NCBI RefSeq assembly: GCF_017354985.1
Contig: NZ_CP071501.1
Span: 825,501-889,500, forward strand
Reading direction: 5' to 3'
Source of the DNA: Shewanella cyperi
GTDB lineage: Bacteria; Pseudomonadota; Gammaproteobacteria; Enterobacterales; Shewanellaceae
DNA: 64,000 nucleotides
A program made the position numbers and the translations under genes. Shown one piece after another: positions 54,117-62,562 of this stretch. Numbering within the stretch: position 1 is the first letter of the stretch; each line of letters starts with the position of its first letter. The notes beneath the pieces were generated by a model, which saw nothing but the letters and a program-made list of their open reading frames with translations, searched no databases and was not told the origin of the DNA.

Positions 54117-55586
54117 ATGGATGCCGAGATAGAACTTAAGCTGTTTTTTCCACCGGAACACAAATCCGCACTCACCTCCCTAATTAACGATCTCAATGGC
54201 GCACAAAGCAAGGGCGCCAAGCAGTTATTCAACGGCTATTTTGATACCCCGGATCTGCAGCTGCGGCGTTGGGACATGGGCCTGCGGGTCCGCGGTATAG
54301 ATGATTTCCGGGAACAGACCATAAAAACCGCGGGCAAGGTTGCCGGTGGCATTCACTCACGCCCGGAATACAATGTCACCATCAGGGGTGATGTGCCGGA
54401 TCTTGGGCTGTTTCCCGCCGAAATCTGGCCTGAAGGTGCGGATCTGACTGAGGTGCAGGCCCAGCTCGGTTGTGTGTTCAATACCGATTTCAACCGCCAC
54501 AGTTGGCACGTACGCCTTGATGACAGCCTGGTCGAAATTGCACTGGATCAGGGTGTTATCCGAGCCGCAGGTCGAGAAGAACCCCTGTGTGAGATCGAAT
54601 TTGAACTGCTGGAAGGCAGCCCCAAGGCACTGCTGACCCTGGCGCAGCAATTGGCGAACAAGGTGCCGCTGCGGCTGGGCAAGGCCAGCAAGGCCCAACG
54701 CGGCTATCAGTTGGCAGGCAAGGGCAAGGCGCAGACACTGGATGCCCTGGCTGTGATGCCGCTCGCGCGGGATCTGGAACTCGGCCAGTGCTTTACGCTG
54801 CTGCTGGAAACCGCACTGGAGCGCTGGCAACTGTTGGAGGCCATGATACTTGCCTCCGTGGACCAGCCCCGGGATTGTGCCGATCTTTGGCAGCGTTTGC
54901 TGGCCTGTATCACCTTGCTCGAATCCACTTTGAGCCAGTTCGGCATGCTGGAGCCCAACATGGCCGAGGGTTTTGCCGAGGTGAGGGCACAACTGGATTT
55001 TGTCGACGACGCCCAGGCGCTGGCACAATTGGCCGGTAATCAGCAGCAGATCTTCGGTCGTCGCAGCGATGCAACCGAGCTGTCCCAGCGGGCGCTGCAG
55101 GCTTTGGCGGAGCTTAACTTTGCCAGCAGGCTGGAAAAGTTGTGGCAACTTCCGGCCTACGGCCAACTGCAGTTGCAGCTGGTGTCCATGATGCTGGAAG
55201 GCTTGAAGGGCGGAAACGGCACCCTGGCGGACTTTGCCTGTGGGCAGTTGGAGGCGGCGTGGGAAGCGATCCACCAGGCTATGCCGCTGGGTAAGCCCTT
55301 GAGTCTGGATGAATATCGCCAGGCGGGCCGGGCCCTGGACGCGGCGCTGCTGGTGGGGCTGGCCTATGGCAATCTGTTTCCCATGGACAGCCGCCGTGTT
55401 TTCCGGGCACCGTGGGAAGATCTGCGCCAGGGGATCCTGGTGTTGCTGGCCTATGGCTTGATGGGGCAGATGTGTGGAGACAATGGCGAGTTGCAGCAAT
55501 GGCTGGACGATAAGACCCAGAGCCTGGCGTTTGCCATGGAACAGTCACGCCAGGCGGCGCTGAAACAACAACCCTATTGGCGCTGA
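54117..55586 (+). CDS. ygiF: CYTH-CHAD domain inorganic triphosphatase
   Basis: A 489-residue protein. The N-terminal CYTH domain has the EIELKLFF motif at residues 3-10, and basic and acidic pairs through about residue 200 (LRVRGI, KTAG, EIEFELLEG). The C-terminal 270 residues form a helical CHAD domain. E. coli YgiF hydrolyses inorganic triphosphate. The start is ATG or an upstream codon overlapping CCCCC; no SD is clear. It is close to glnE in E. coli too; here a polyamine/psp region separates them. Confidence 0.88.
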   Translation: MDAEIELKLFFPPEHKSALTSLINDLNGAQSKGAKQLFNGYFDTPDLQLRRWDMGLRVRGIDDFREQTIKTAGKVAGGIHSRPEYNVTIRGDVPDLGLFPAEIWPEGADLTEVQAQLGCVFNTDFNRHSWHVRLDDSLVEIALDQGVIRAAGREEPLCEIEFELLEGSPKALLTLAQQLANKVPLRLGKASKAQRGYQLAGKGKAQTLDALAVMPLARDLELGQCFTLLLETALERWQLLEAMILASVDQPRDCADLWQRLLACITLLESTLSQFGMLEPNMAEGFAEVRAQLDFVDDAQALAQLAGNQQQIFGRRSDATELSQRALQALAELNFASRLEKLWQLPAYGQLQLQLVSMMLEGLKGGNGTLADFACGQLEAAWEAIHQAMPLGKPLSLDEYRQAGRALDAALLVGLAYGNLFPMDSRRVFRAPWEDLRQGILVLLAYGLMGQMCGDNGELQQWLDDKTQSLAFAMEQSRQAALKQQPYWR

Positions 55587-55653
55587 GACCGGGCCGCATG
55601 CAGCGCCCGTGCTATTGCTGCGGGGCGCTGCGCTATTTATGTCGGTCGCTGCG

Positions 55654-56460
55654 CTATTTATTTCGGTCGCTGCGCTCGGATAGGGCCTGTTTTAGTTCGG
55701 TCACCTCCTTGAGCAAGGCGGCCTGATTGGCTTCCATCCGTGCCAACACGGCATCGAGATCCTGGCGCAGGCTGTCGCTCTTGGCCTCCAACATTTCTTC
55801 TTCGTCGGGCATCACGAACAGCGATGCCATGTAACCGGAAATCACCCCGAAGAAACTCACGCCGCAGATGATCACCAAAGCGCCCACGAAATGGCCGGCA
55901 CTGGTGACCGGATAGTGATCGCCGTAGCCCACAGTGGATATGGTCACCATGGCCCACCAGATGGCCTGCTCGGCGGTATGGATATTGGCCCCTTCGGCAC
56001 CGGCTTCCACCAACAGAATCGCCACCGAAGACAAGGTCAGTATGGTCACCATGGCCACCAACAGGCTGGCGACCGTGGCCTGGCGGCGCTGGCGCACCAG
56101 TTGTTTGAACAGAGAGCGGCTCATGCGCAGCAGGCGGATCACCCGCAGGATCTGGAACAGCCTGGCAAATCTCAGGGTTTCAATGGCGGGGATACTGGCC
56201 ACCAGATCTATCCAGTGGTGGCGCAGAAAAAACACTTTATCGCGGGCGCGCAGCAGCTGGACGCCGAAGTGGCTGAGAAAAATCACGCAGATGCTGGTGT
56301 CTATGTAGAACAGCAGCCGCTCGGTTTCGTCGTCGAGTTTGACAAAGGTCAGGGTCAGCACCACCACCACAGACAGCAAGGATAACAGCATCATCGCCAG
56401 CTCTATGGGGCTGGGCGCCAGGAGTTTCAGATTGCTGTGGTGTTTTGTCTGTGCCGTCAT
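55654..56460 (-). CDS. Voltage-gated-type potassium/ion channel
   Basis: A 268-residue channel of the VIC superfamily: helices S1-S4 (an arginine-rich S4: RFARLFQILRVIRLLRMSR), S5, a pore with selectivity filter TVGYGD, S6 and a C-terminal coiled coil (RQDLDAVLARMEANQAALLKEV). The filter predicts potassium conduction. It is the last gene of the minus strand DUF2170-PspA operon, 13 bp after the RHH-like gene, which suggests coregulation with membrane-stress proteins. Confidence 0.88.
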   Translation of the reverse strand: MTAQTKHHSNLKLLAPSPIELAMMLLSLLSVVVVLTLTFVKLDDETERLLFYIDTSICVIFLSHFGVQLLRARDKVFFLRHHWIDLVASIPAIETLRFARLFQILRVIRLLRMSRSLFKQLVRQRRQATVASLLVAMVTILTLSSVAILLVEAGAEGANIHTAEQAIWWAMVTISTVGYGDHYPVTSAGHFVGALVIICGVSFFGVISGYMASLFVMPDEEEMLEAKSDSLRQDLDAVLARMEANQAALLKEVTELKQALSERSDRNK

Positions 56461-56473
56461 TTGTGTGCCATCG

Positions 56474-56815
56474 TCAGTCCTTGGCCTCTTCCTGGTCGAC
56501 GAAGTGCACCAGGTCATCCAGCACCCGCCGTTTGATTTCCAGTTGGGCATCGCTGGCCAGGCCATAGCGCTCCGCCAGCTGGACATAATCCTCTTCGCTC
56601 AGGGAGACTGTGAGCCTGGGGCGTTTGGGACGCTTGGCCACAGACAAGCCCAGTATGGTGCGAATTTGATCCGACGGGCTCACCCCGGCATCCAAAGCCG
56701 CTTTGCGAATGGAATACTGGAACTTTTCATCCAAATCAAAGGCCACCTGGGTGGCTTTGGCGGCCTTTTGGTTTTGCAGCCAGGTATCCGGCAAAGGGTG
56801 TTTGGTTTTGCTCAT
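56474..56815 (-). CDS. Ribbon-helix-helix-like small protein
   Basis: A 113-residue protein. Two segments look like strand-helix units: TQVAFDLDEKFQYSIRKAAL and RLTVSLSEEDYVQLAERYGL, the second resembling an Arc/MetJ-type ribbon followed by helices. It ends in an acidic helix. I do not recognise a named family. It lies between the DUF2491 and channel genes with very short gaps. It could be the local regulator of the palindrome upstream, but this is inference. Confidence 0.6.
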   Translation of the reverse strand: MSKTKHPLPDTWLQNQKAAKATQVAFDLDEKFQYSIRKAALDAGVSPSDQIRTILGLSVAKRPKRPRLTVSLSEEDYVQLAERYGLASDAQLEIKRRVLDDLVHFVDQEEAKD

Positions 56816-56819
56816 GGCA

Positions 56820-57464
56820 TTAACTTCCTGGCCAGTATTCTCGTATGTCGCTCAGTGGGCGGTACAGGCTGACACAAACCTCGGTATCACCGCCTTCATA
56901 AACTTCCACTTCCAGAGCCCGCTCACCGCTGTCATCCTCCAGCCCATAAGCTTCGAAGGCGTCACCACAGGCACCATTGGCATCCTGGGGTGGTTTCAGG
57001 CCGCGATAGTCCTGACGGTGGAAGTAGCCAAACTCGGCGAAACTGACTTCATGGTATTGTTTTCCAACCCATTGCTCAAGACGCTCGGGGACGGCGAGGG
57101 TCTGCAACTCGGCCTTTTGCTCTTCCTCGAAAATCTCACCGAAGGCATCCAGGCCAAACAGGCTGTCGACCTCTGGGCGGGTGATGGTGATGGAAAACAC
57201 CAATGAGCATTCATCGTCTTCGTCCAGTCCAAGGAATACGGTATCACCGCTGTAGCCCTTGAGTACCCACTCGGGATGCTGGCTGCGGCTGTATTCATAG
57301 GTGTTGACCGCTTCTACCCTGAACTGCTGGCCCCTAAGTTGGGTCGGCAGGCCGAAGTCGGTGTCCAGAGTGATCATGTCGCCCACCTGCAATTGGCGCG
57401 GGTGGTTGAGTTGGCGTTTTGGTGGCTCGGCTTTGGTGCCGAACAGGCCTTTGAGGAATCCCAT
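56820..57464 (-). CDS. DUF2491 family protein (YjfK-like)
   Basis: A 214-residue soluble protein matching DUF2491: LQVGDMITLDTDFGLP, EYSRSQHPEWVLKGYSGD, FLGLDEDDECSLVFSI and a C-terminal EVCVSLYRPLSDIREYWP. The E. coli relative yjfK sits beside a PspA paralogue, as here. Function unknown. AGGAGTAACC precedes the ATG at 57464; the frame extends to 57518. Confidence 0.82.
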   Translation of the reverse strand: MGFLKGLFGTKAEPPKRQLNHPRQLQVGDMITLDTDFGLPTQLRGQQFRVEAVNTYEYSRSQHPEWVLKGYSGDTVFLGLDEDDECSLVFSITITRPEVDSLFGLDAFGEIFEEEQKAELQTLAVPERLEQWVGKQYHEVSFAEFGYFHRQDYRGLKPPQDANGACGDAFEAYGLEDDSGERALEVEVYEGGDTEVCVSLYRPLSDIREYWPGS

Positions 57465-57529
57465 GGTTACTCCTGATGCTGGATCAACAAAGACACCCGG
57501 CCAGGGCCGGGTGTCCATTGCAAGGGGGC

Positions 57530-58219
57530 TTAACCCTTGCGGGCCTTGATGCGCTCAAGGACAGAGTTGGCGTCGTTCTTGGACTCGCCAATGCCGGCTT
57601 CGGCCAGTTTGGCGGCCAGTGACTTGTCACTGTTTTCCGCTTCCAGCGTCTCGGCGGCCTTCAGACGGTCGTCGAATTGCTGCTGGCGGGCCTTGATCCG
57701 CTCCAGTGAGTCCTTGGCATTAAGCAGCTTGGAGTTGCTGGAGGCGAAGGAGTCAGTGATGGAAGCCGTGGCCTTCTGCACGCTTTCCGTGGTCTTGACC
57801 ATGGACAGCTGACGCTGATAGTCCGCCAGTTGGCGTTCGGTCTTCTTCACCAGATCCTTGAGCTTGACCGCGTGGGCGCTGTAGCTCTCGTTGGCGCTTT
57901 GTTGATCGGCCAGTTCTTGCTCCAGCTGGGCAATCTTCTCGGCCACTTCCAGGGCCAGGGTTTCGTTACCCTTGTCCAGTGCCTGGGTAGCATAGCCTTC
58001 GTGTTCGGCGACGGCGCGCTTCAGGCGGTCGATTTCACGGCTGGCCTGCATTTCCTTGGCCATTACGTCGGTCAGATCGCGCTTGGCCTTGGTCAGGTGA
58101 CGCTCGGCATCACGGATTTCCTGTTCGAAGATACGGGTGGAATTGGCATCGACAATGCTTTGGCCAATTTCGGTAGCGCCGCCACGAAAGGCGGTGAGGA
58201 TTTTGTTCAGTATGCCCAT
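57530..58219 (-). CDS. PspA/IM30 family membrane-associated protein
   Basis: A 229-residue PspA-family protein. It starts MGILNKILTAFRGGATEIGQ (amphipathic helix for membrane binding), then has long coiled-coil helices (LKDLVKKTERQLADYQRQLS) and ends SKNDANSVLERIKARKG. PspA/Vipp1 proteins form ESCRT-III-like polymers that protect damaged membranes. It is more like E. coli YjfJ than the PspF-controlled PspA, judging by its DUF2170 and DUF2491 neighbours. Confidence 0.92.
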   Translation of the reverse strand: MGILNKILTAFRGGATEIGQSIVDANSTRIFEQEIRDAERHLTKAKRDLTDVMAKEMQASREIDRLKRAVAEHEGYATQALDKGNETLALEVAEKIAQLEQELADQQSANESYSAHAVKLKDLVKKTERQLADYQRQLSMVKTTESVQKATASITDSFASSNSKLLNAKDSLERIKARQQQFDDRLKAAETLEAENSDKSLAAKLAEAGIGESKNDANSVLERIKARKG

Positions 58220-58230
58220 AATCTGGCTCC

Positions 58231-58644
58231 TTATTTCAGGTAATCGACCATTTCATCAATGATTTCGAGGCAGTTATCGGACAGGACTGCCAGTTCCTGC
58301 TCAATCTCTTCCATGCTGGACTTGAGTGACAGGGCCCCGTAGGCCACGTACTTGTCGTCAATCTTGGCGAAGGCCGACAGTGGCATGGGGATGTTCAACT
58401 CCAACATGGTTTCAAACATTTCGGCGCGGCGTTCCTGCCTGACTTCATCTTCGCCCCAGAGGTAGCTGATGCAGAGGATTTGGTTGTCAGTTACCGACAC
58501 AAACACAGGTATTTCTTCACGGCCAACAACGTTGACCTGCAGTACTTCCACATCTCCATCGATGGGATAACAATCAAATTGGAAACCCGTCTGGCTGTTA
58601 TCTCCCAGTCCATTGAGGTGATTGGCAATCGCGTGGATATTCAT
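58231..58644 (-). CDS. DUF2170 family protein (YjfI-like)
   Basis: A 137-residue protein with the DUF2170 layout: FQFDCYPIDGDVEVLQVNV, a strand-rich core (PVFVSVTDNQILCISYLWGE), ELNIPMPLSAFAKIDDKYV and an acidic helical end. It is first in the operon, 11 bp upstream of pspA. GAGAGGAC precedes the ATG at 58644. The promoter carries two copies of the 13-bp palindrome. Function unknown. Confidence 0.85.
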   Translation of the reverse strand: MNIHAIANHLNGLGDNSQTGFQFDCYPIDGDVEVLQVNVVGREEIPVFVSVTDNQILCISYLWGEDEVRQERRAEMFETMLELNIPMPLSAFAKIDDKYVAYGALSLKSSMEEIEQELAVLSDNCLEIIDEMVDYLK

Positions 58645-58657
58645 ATTTGTCCTCTCT

Positions 58658-58706
58658 GACATATTATGTCTGTGTTCCAAGATAGCATTGCGACATAATA
58701 TGTCAA
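58658..58706 (-). promoter_or_regulatory. Promoter of the DUF2170-pspA operon with two operators
   Basis: On the minus strand TTGACA (58706-58701), 16 bp and TATCTT (58684-58679) form a sigma70-like promoter. The palindrome GACATAATATGTC occurs at 58692-58704, overlapping the -35, and again at 58658-58670, downstream of the -10. This is a repressor-like layout. Confidence 0.7.
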
Positions 58707-58744
58707 GCACTATCCCGACGGTTTTTACTGCTGATTAATAAAGC

Positions 58745-60481
58745 TTAATAAAGAGCTTCCCCTTCGCTCTCGGCCCAGGCCTTGAGGTGGTACTGATACA
58801 GGGTGAAGGAGCCTATGCTGTTGGCCTTAATCGCGTCACTGTCGCGGTAGAAATCCGCCGGAAAGGCGAAAGCGCCCCGCAGCAGCTCCGGGGTCATCCA
58901 ACCGTCGGTCACCGGCAGCGTGGTTAGCGTATCAATCCTCTGTTTGCCATCGGCGCCGTTCAGGGTCCCCAGGGTCCAACCCCATTCGCCGAAACTCGGC
59001 ACATTGTGGTGATATTGATTCACCTTGAATCCTGCCTCGGCCAGGGTCTTGCCTATGCTGATAAAGGCCGCCCTGGCGTGATAGGGCGAGGTGGACTGGA
59101 TGCTGATGGCGCCATCACGGCTCAGCAATTCCGCCAACTTGCGGTAAAACAGATCCGAATACAGCTTGTTCAGATCCGGATGGCTGGGGTCCGGCAGGTC
59201 CACTATGATGGCATCGAAACTGGCCCCCTTGGCTATCAGCTCATCGACACCGTTGAAGGCATCGTTGAATACCAGGTTCAGGCGCGGATCCCTGAGTGCG
59301 TCCTGATTGAGTGCCAACAGTGCCTTGGCAAGCCTTGGCGGCATGTCCTCGGGCGGTTCCCGAAACAGCTGCACCAGCTGTTCGTCCAAATCCAGCAGGG
59401 TCACGGACCGGGGTTGCCAGCGCAATACATCCCGGGCCGCCAGGCCATCGCCACCGCCGACTATCAATATCCTGTCGTGGCGGGCGCTGGCCAGCAGTGG
59501 CGCCTGGGTCAGGAAGCTATGGTAAATCTTCTCATCGGCGGAGGAGAATTGCAGCCGCCCGTTAATGTACAGGCAGTACACGGGGGCCAGTCCCTTGCCG
59601 CGCAGACGTTCGGTGAAGGTCAGCTGCTGAAAGCGGGTAGCCTGGCTGTAGATGACCTTGTCCTTGTAAAGCAGATTATTGAAGTCCTGCTCCCAATCCG
59701 GCCCCTTGATGGCCAGCAGTCCCAGCAGCAAGGATGCCAGCAGGTGGGCCAGCAGCAGATAATTGGCGCCGCGGATCTTGCCGTGGAAGCGGGTGATAAA
59801 CACCAGGCCCGCCAACAGGTTAAAGGCGGCGGTCAGGCTTGCCGACAGCTGCACATCCAGGGTCAGCATACAGCCGACCCAGAGGGCGGCGCCGACACCT
59901 GCGCCTATGTAGTCGGCCCCGTAAATAGTGCCGGCGTTATGGATTAGGTGGGCCTCGGACAGGGACTGGCGCACCCGGGCTATCAGTGGAATTTCCATGC
60001 CCACCATCAGTCCCAAAAGGACGCCGAACACGTAGGGCAGGTATTGGGTCAGTTGTTGCAGCTGGCCGAACATGCCACCGGCGGGCAGCCTGTCGGGCGG
60101 CAATTCCAGGGTTTCCGCCAGCAGCATGGGCAGTTGCTGGCTTATGCCGATGGCAGCGGCGGTAAAGATTATTGCGCCGGCACCGGCAAGGGCCACCAAG
60201 AGTTCCAATATGGCAAAGCCGGTGAAGGCACAGCGGATCTTGCGGGCGGCAAAGGCACCCAGGCCCATGGAAACTATCATCAGGCCTATCATGGTGTAGA
60301 CCGCGGCTTCCAGGGCTCCGAGAATGCGCCCGGCATAGTGGGACAAGAGGTACTCGTAGATAAGTCCGCAGCCCGCCAGTACCGCCATTATGCCCAGCAG
60401 CAGGCCGTCATCCAGCCTGCTCAGGCGGCTTTTGGGCTGAACTGGTTCCATCAGGCCCTGTTCGCTCACGCCCTGTTCCAT
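58745..60481 (-). CDS. Membrane-anchored spermidine synthase-like aminopropyltransferase
   Basis: A 578-residue fusion. The N-terminal 250 residues have seven or so membrane helices (GIMAVLAGCGLIYEYLLSHY, ...VFGVLLGLMVGMEIPLI). The C-terminal part is a spermidine synthase fold: LIVGGGDGLAARDVLRW (cofactor loop), TLLDLDEQLVQLF, and DAIIVDLPDPSHP (catalytic Asp region). It would add aminopropyl groups to a polyamine at the membrane. The exact product is unproven. It overlaps the DUF350 gene by one base. Confidence 0.88.
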   Translation of the reverse strand: MEQGVSEQGLMEPVQPKSRLSRLDDGLLLGIMAVLAGCGLIYEYLLSHYAGRILGALEAAVYTMIGLMIVSMGLGAFAARKIRCAFTGFAILELLVALAGAGAIIFTAAAIGISQQLPMLLAETLELPPDRLPAGGMFGQLQQLTQYLPYVFGVLLGLMVGMEIPLIARVRQSLSEAHLIHNAGTIYGADYIGAGVGAALWVGCMLTLDVQLSASLTAAFNLLAGLVFITRFHGKIRGANYLLLAHLLASLLLGLLAIKGPDWEQDFNNLLYKDKVIYSQATRFQQLTFTERLRGKGLAPVYCLYINGRLQFSSADEKIYHSFLTQAPLLASARHDRILIVGGGDGLAARDVLRWQPRSVTLLDLDEQLVQLFREPPEDMPPRLAKALLALNQDALRDPRLNLVFNDAFNGVDELIAKGASFDAIIVDLPDPSHPDLNKLYSDLFYRKLAELLSRDGAISIQSTSPYHARAAFISIGKTLAEAGFKVNQYHHNVPSFGEWGWTLGTLNGADGKQRIDTLTTLPVTDGWMTPELLRGAFAFPADFYRDSDAIKANSIGSFTLYQYHLKAWAESEGEALY

Positions 60482-61380
60482 CAGGCCATAAGCCCGGTAA
60501 GGATCAGCGCCACTGCGATACTGATGGCCAGCTCCACGGCGGCTATGCCTGTGTTGTGTTGCCGCTCCACCTCATCGGCGAGATTAATCCGCGCCAATAC
60601 CAGTTTCTTCACCAGCCACAGCAACAGGGTCAGTGCCAGCAGCATGATGACGGAAAACAACAGCCAGCCCAGCAGGTTACCCAGATAAGCCGTAGGTTCG
60701 AACACAATGAAGTGACTGGCGGCATTGAAGGTCAGTGCCAGCGCCAGCATGTGGCCGCTGTGGCGTATGGCCAGCGCCGTGTGACCGCTGCACAGGGCCT
60801 GCTGCATGGAGGCGCCCTGATTGCGGCCGGCATAGCCGCGTTCCAGCAGCCGGGTCAGCAACACCAGCATCAGCTGGGATACGGCGAAGGCCGAGGCGAT
60901 GGCAATAAAGGTGTTGAGGGTCAGATCCTCGGCCCACAGCAGCACGGCGCGGATGATGATGGCCGTTGCCAGGGCGGCGCTGGCATCCACCAGGGCCACG
61001 GACACGTTGCCCTTGAGTACGTGCTCGTTCTTGTTCAGTTCGTTGAGGGCAATCTTGTCATGCAGCCAGCGGCCACACTTGATAAGCACCAGGCCAAACA
61101 GGCCATAGGCGGCCATGCCCATGGCCTCGGTCAGGTAATCGTGGGCGGCAGCGCCTGTGATGGCGCCGGTGAGCACTATACCCAGGGCCAATACGGCCCC
61201 GGCCGTGCTGATCCCGAAGGCGACGTTATCCCTGACCGCCAGCTCGTCGCTGCTGTTGACCTTGATGCTCCAGCCCTGCAAATAACGCATGGCGGTCAGC
61301 AGCGCCACGGCAATGGACAGATCGATAAGCAGAATGATCGCCAGTTCCTGGGTGATGCCGTAATCAGTAAAGAGTGTCAT
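60481..61380 (-). CDS. DUF350 family membrane protein (YjfL-like)
   Basis: A 299-residue protein with two DUF350 units, each of four helices (GMAAYGLFGLVLIKCGRWLHDK ends the first; LLGWLLFSVIMLLALTLLLW is in the second; both shown in parts). DUF350 proteins are common beside spermidine synthase-like and PspA genes; their function is unknown. It starts 17 bp after the lipoprotein gene and its stop overlaps the synthase start. Confidence 0.88.
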   Translation of the reverse strand: MTLFTDYGITQELAIILLIDLSIAVALLTAMRYLQGWSIKVNSSDELAVRDNVAFGISTAGAVLALGIVLTGAITGAAAHDYLTEAMGMAAYGLFGLVLIKCGRWLHDKIALNELNKNEHVLKGNVSVALVDASAALATAIIIRAVLLWAEDLTLNTFIAIASAFAVSQLMLVLLTRLLERGYAGRNQGASMQQALCSGHTALAIRHSGHMLALALTFNAASHFIVFEPTAYLGNLLGWLLFSVIMLLALTLLLWLVKKLVLARINLADEVERQHNTGIAAVELAISIAVALILTGLMA

Positions 61381-61397
61381 GTTGGATCCTTTTGCTG

Positions 61398-62357
61398 TTA
61401 TTTGCCGCGGCGCACGCTGCGGGTGGTACGGGAGCGCGAATCGCGAAAACTGCTGTCCTTGCCATAGTTGGAACGGAACTTGGGTTTTTCGGCACTGGGG
61501 CGGCTGCTGGGCGCCTGGCTGCTTTGGCGCGACAGGCCGCTGGCGCCGCTGCGGGTCTTGGCATAGGGGCTGTCAAAACGCTTGCCCTGGGAATCAAAGC
61601 GTTTCTTTTCCTGCTGGAATACCCTGTCCTGCTGCAACACGTCCCGGGGCGAGCTGTAACGGTAGCGGCCCACATCGTGGTAATAGCTGTAGTTGCGACC
61701 ACGGGACCAGTTGTCGTAATAAACGGGACGGTTGAACAGGTTGGAGAACATGGAGTACATGCCGTACCAGGCCCAGAAGGAGGTACCATTGCTGTTGGTT
61801 TGCCATTGACCATAGGCTGGATTGCCCACCAGCTGGCTGCCGGGGCCCAGATCGTCAGCGCCGTTGGCGAGAGATTCTGACTCGCGGCTGATTGCATTGA
61901 CCCTGGCCAGTTGACCGTCGGACATGTCCGCCAGCACATTGACCGGATCCGACAGCAGATCGTTGTACAGGGCGGGATCGGCGGCCTGATACAGGTTTTC
62001 CAGCTCCTGCAGCCGGGTTTCCTCATCAATGAAGTTGGCCGGATCTTTGGCTTCCTCCAAACGACGCTTGAGGCTGCCATAAAGGGCACCGTCGGTACCT
62101 GCATCCAGCGCCAGCTGCTTGACCAGGGGCGCCAGCGCGGGCTTTTGCGACTCCAACAAGCCGGCATAGTGCTCCAGCAGCATGGCGTTGCGTATGCTGC
62201 CTTGCTGAAGCTGCTCGCCGAGACTGGCGATTCTCGACTCGCTGAGCTGGCTGTACTTGTTGATTTGCGCCGCCACCTGCTCCTGGCGGTTGTCACCACA
62301 ACCGGCCAGTAAAAGCAGTAACGCGGCCACCAGGGCTCGGGTAAGCATACCTGCCAT
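61398..62357 (-). CDS. Large lipoprotein of the polyamine operon
   Basis: A 319-residue lipoprotein with lipobox LLLAGC near residue 18. The N-terminal 180 residues are helical (QINKYSQLSESRIASLGEQL, shown in part), then a region rich in Tyr, Gly, Asn and aromatic residues (FWAWYGMYSMFSNLFNRP, YYHDVGRYRY) and a basic Ser/Arg-rich tail. The family is not assigned. It is first in the lipoprotein-DUF350-synthase operon. Starts at 62369 (TTG) and 62348 are alternatives. Confidence 0.7.
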   Translation of the reverse strand: MAGMLTRALVAALLLLLAGCGDNRQEQVAAQINKYSQLSESRIASLGEQLQQGSIRNAMLLEHYAGLLESQKPALAPLVKQLALDAGTDGALYGSLKRRLEEAKDPANFIDEETRLQELENLYQAADPALYNDLLSDPVNVLADMSDGQLARVNAISRESESLANGADDLGPGSQLVGNPAYGQWQTNSNGTSFWAWYGMYSMFSNLFNRPVYYDNWSRGRNYSYYHDVGRYRYSSPRDVLQQDRVFQQEKKRFDSQGKRFDSPYAKTRSGASGLSRQSSQAPSSRPSAEKPKFRSNYGKDSSFRDSRSRTTRSVRRGK

Positions 62358-62508
62358 TTTCTCTCCCAATGCACCGCTGCGGCCGGGATCACGAATTATC
62401 TTCTTTGCCGATATGCCGCAAGCGGATGTTTATAGTAACCTTATTCCCAGTCGTTCCAATCCAGGGGACGGTAGCCGGGGATGGTGCACCCGGAAGGGCG
62501 CAGCCCTA

Positions 62509-62537
62509 TCTATAGCATTAATGACATAATATGTCGA
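62509..62537 (-). promoter_or_regulatory. Promoter of the lipoprotein-DUF350-synthase operon with operator
   Basis: On the minus strand TCGACA (62537-62532), 17 bp and TATAGA (62514-62509) form a promoter. The palindrome GACATAATATGTC (62523-62535) overlaps the -35, in the same position as in the DUF2170 promoter. Confidence 0.65.
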
Positions 62538-62562
62538 CAGTCAACTTTGCCAGGGAATATGT

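Noticed and set aside
62441-62509. Short minus strand frame ending GYRPLDWNDWE upstream of the lipoprotein gene
   Set aside because: It has no ATG, GTG or TTG start after the preceding stop and no SD. It lies in the presumed 5' leader; protein-like appearance may be chance or a remnant.
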